This document shows, one piece after another, positions 63,692 to 64,000 of a stretch of DNA of 64,000 bases. The notes under the pieces are model-generated. The model saw nothing but the letters and a program-made list of their open reading frames with translations. It made no database searches and had not been told where the DNA came from. Within the stretch, counting starts at the first letter, position 1, and each line of letters begins with the position of its first letter. Origin of the DNA: Paenibacillus sp. Root444D2 (lineage in GTDB: Bacteria > Bacillota > Bacilli > Paenibacillales > NBRC-103111); the NCBI RefSeq assembly GCF_001426375.1, contig NZ_LMEO01000005.1, positions 81,646 through 145,645 on the forward strand. Direction: 5' to 3'. The translations under genes were made by a program, and so were the position numbers.

Positions 63692-64000
63692 GAAGCTTCC
63701 TCTATGGCAGCATTTAGCTCCTCATCGGGATCAGCAATCACCGAGCCCCTGCGCTAAGTGCCTTCGCACCTTGTTGCAGGCCATAATGATCCGAAGTGTA
63801 GTGACCATCGAGTATGATACGGGCAAGGGATCCGAGAGAAGATACATTCAGCCGATCGGTCTTTATGCCAGTCAAGGCTACTGGTATTGTCCGGCTTACT
63901 GCTTTGAGCGCAGAGGATATCGCCTCTTCCGTGCGGATCGAGTACGCTCCGCCAGCTTGAACGATTTGCTTACCTGCTTAGATGAGGTCGACAAGAAATC
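63686..64000 (+). CDS. WYL-domain protein, partial (cut by window end)
   Basis: Frame open to the window edge; it contains IQPIGLYASQGYWYCPAYCF near the middle, with FRADRV after it, the WYL-domain core of YafY-type transcriptional regulators. The usual N-terminal winged helix is absent; the frame begins within the terminator. Either a 5'-truncated relic or a gene whose start is not obvious. Confidence 0.6.

Overview
The window looks like a chromosomal segment of an endospore-forming Bacillota, most likely Paenibacillus or a close relative. This is inferred from gene content only. It has a spore germination receptor locus (GerA/GerB/GerC plus a D-type subunit), an alpha/beta SASP, three tandem YjcZ-type sporulation mini-proteins, a YesM/YesN pair beside an Lpl-type sugar ABC importer, a large Big2-GHL10-FIMAH secreted protein, AGGAGG ribosome binding sites and many intrinsic terminators. 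I saw no rRNA, tRNA, CRISPR array or insertion sequence.

Layout. 0.1-6.8 kb: a seven-gene minus-strand operon with the same family content as the uncharacterised ydjX/ydjZ-ynjBCDF genes of E. coli (TVP38/TMEM64 membrane protein, FAD disulfide oxidoreductase, binding protein, two permeases, ATPase, CDP-alcohol phosphatidyltransferase). 6.9-9.1 kb: DinB protein, MsrAB, a broken unknown gene. 9.4-12.4 kb: TetR, a frameshifted YbfB-type MFS gene, divergent LysR gene, tautomerase pseudogene. 12.5-16.5 kb: germination locus with gerB facing gerA-gerC-D. 16.7-22.3 kb: a redox/detoxification island (tautomerase, nitronate monooxygenase, two NIPSNAP and two SDR genes, DsbA-like and quinone-reductase-like genes, a small ABM-like protein). 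Three copies of one promoter-proximal element, at 9.2, 11.3 and 21.8 kb, suggest a LysR-type regulon. 22.5-34.2 kb: mixed single genes (TylF-like methyltransferase, beta-propeller, pseudokinase with PASTA domain, MFS, DoxX, DinB, SDR, truncated AraC, SASP, TrmO-like, stalk-domain protein). 34.6-38.2 kb: the 1196-residue GHL10 protein. 38.3-46 kb: accessory genes, including an HTH-aminoglycoside phosphotransferase fusion, a sugar-isomerase pseudogene, regulators, and a phosphodiester glycosidase-like protein.

46.1-55.0 kb is the most coherent and unusual block: metH, a spermidine-synthase-like gene, purA and a stand-alone methylenetetrahydrofolate reductase on the minus strand, then a divergent PfkB-family kinase and a second spermidine-synthase-like gene. 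Together these cover methyl supply, possible SAM or decarboxylated-SAM consumption, and adenylate or nucleoside handling. They may form a methionine-cycle/aminopropyl-transfer pathway with an unknown product.

55.1-57.2 kb: broken TMEM175 and HxlR genes, an ABM monooxygenase, and the yjcZ array with a His-rich insertion. 57.2-63.5 kb: response regulator, sensor kinase, binding protein and two permeases of a carbohydrate importer. The right edge holds part of a WYL-domain protein.

Pseudogenes and frameshifts are frequent (at least eleven candidates). This points to an accessory region with turnover, or in some cases to single-base sequence errors.
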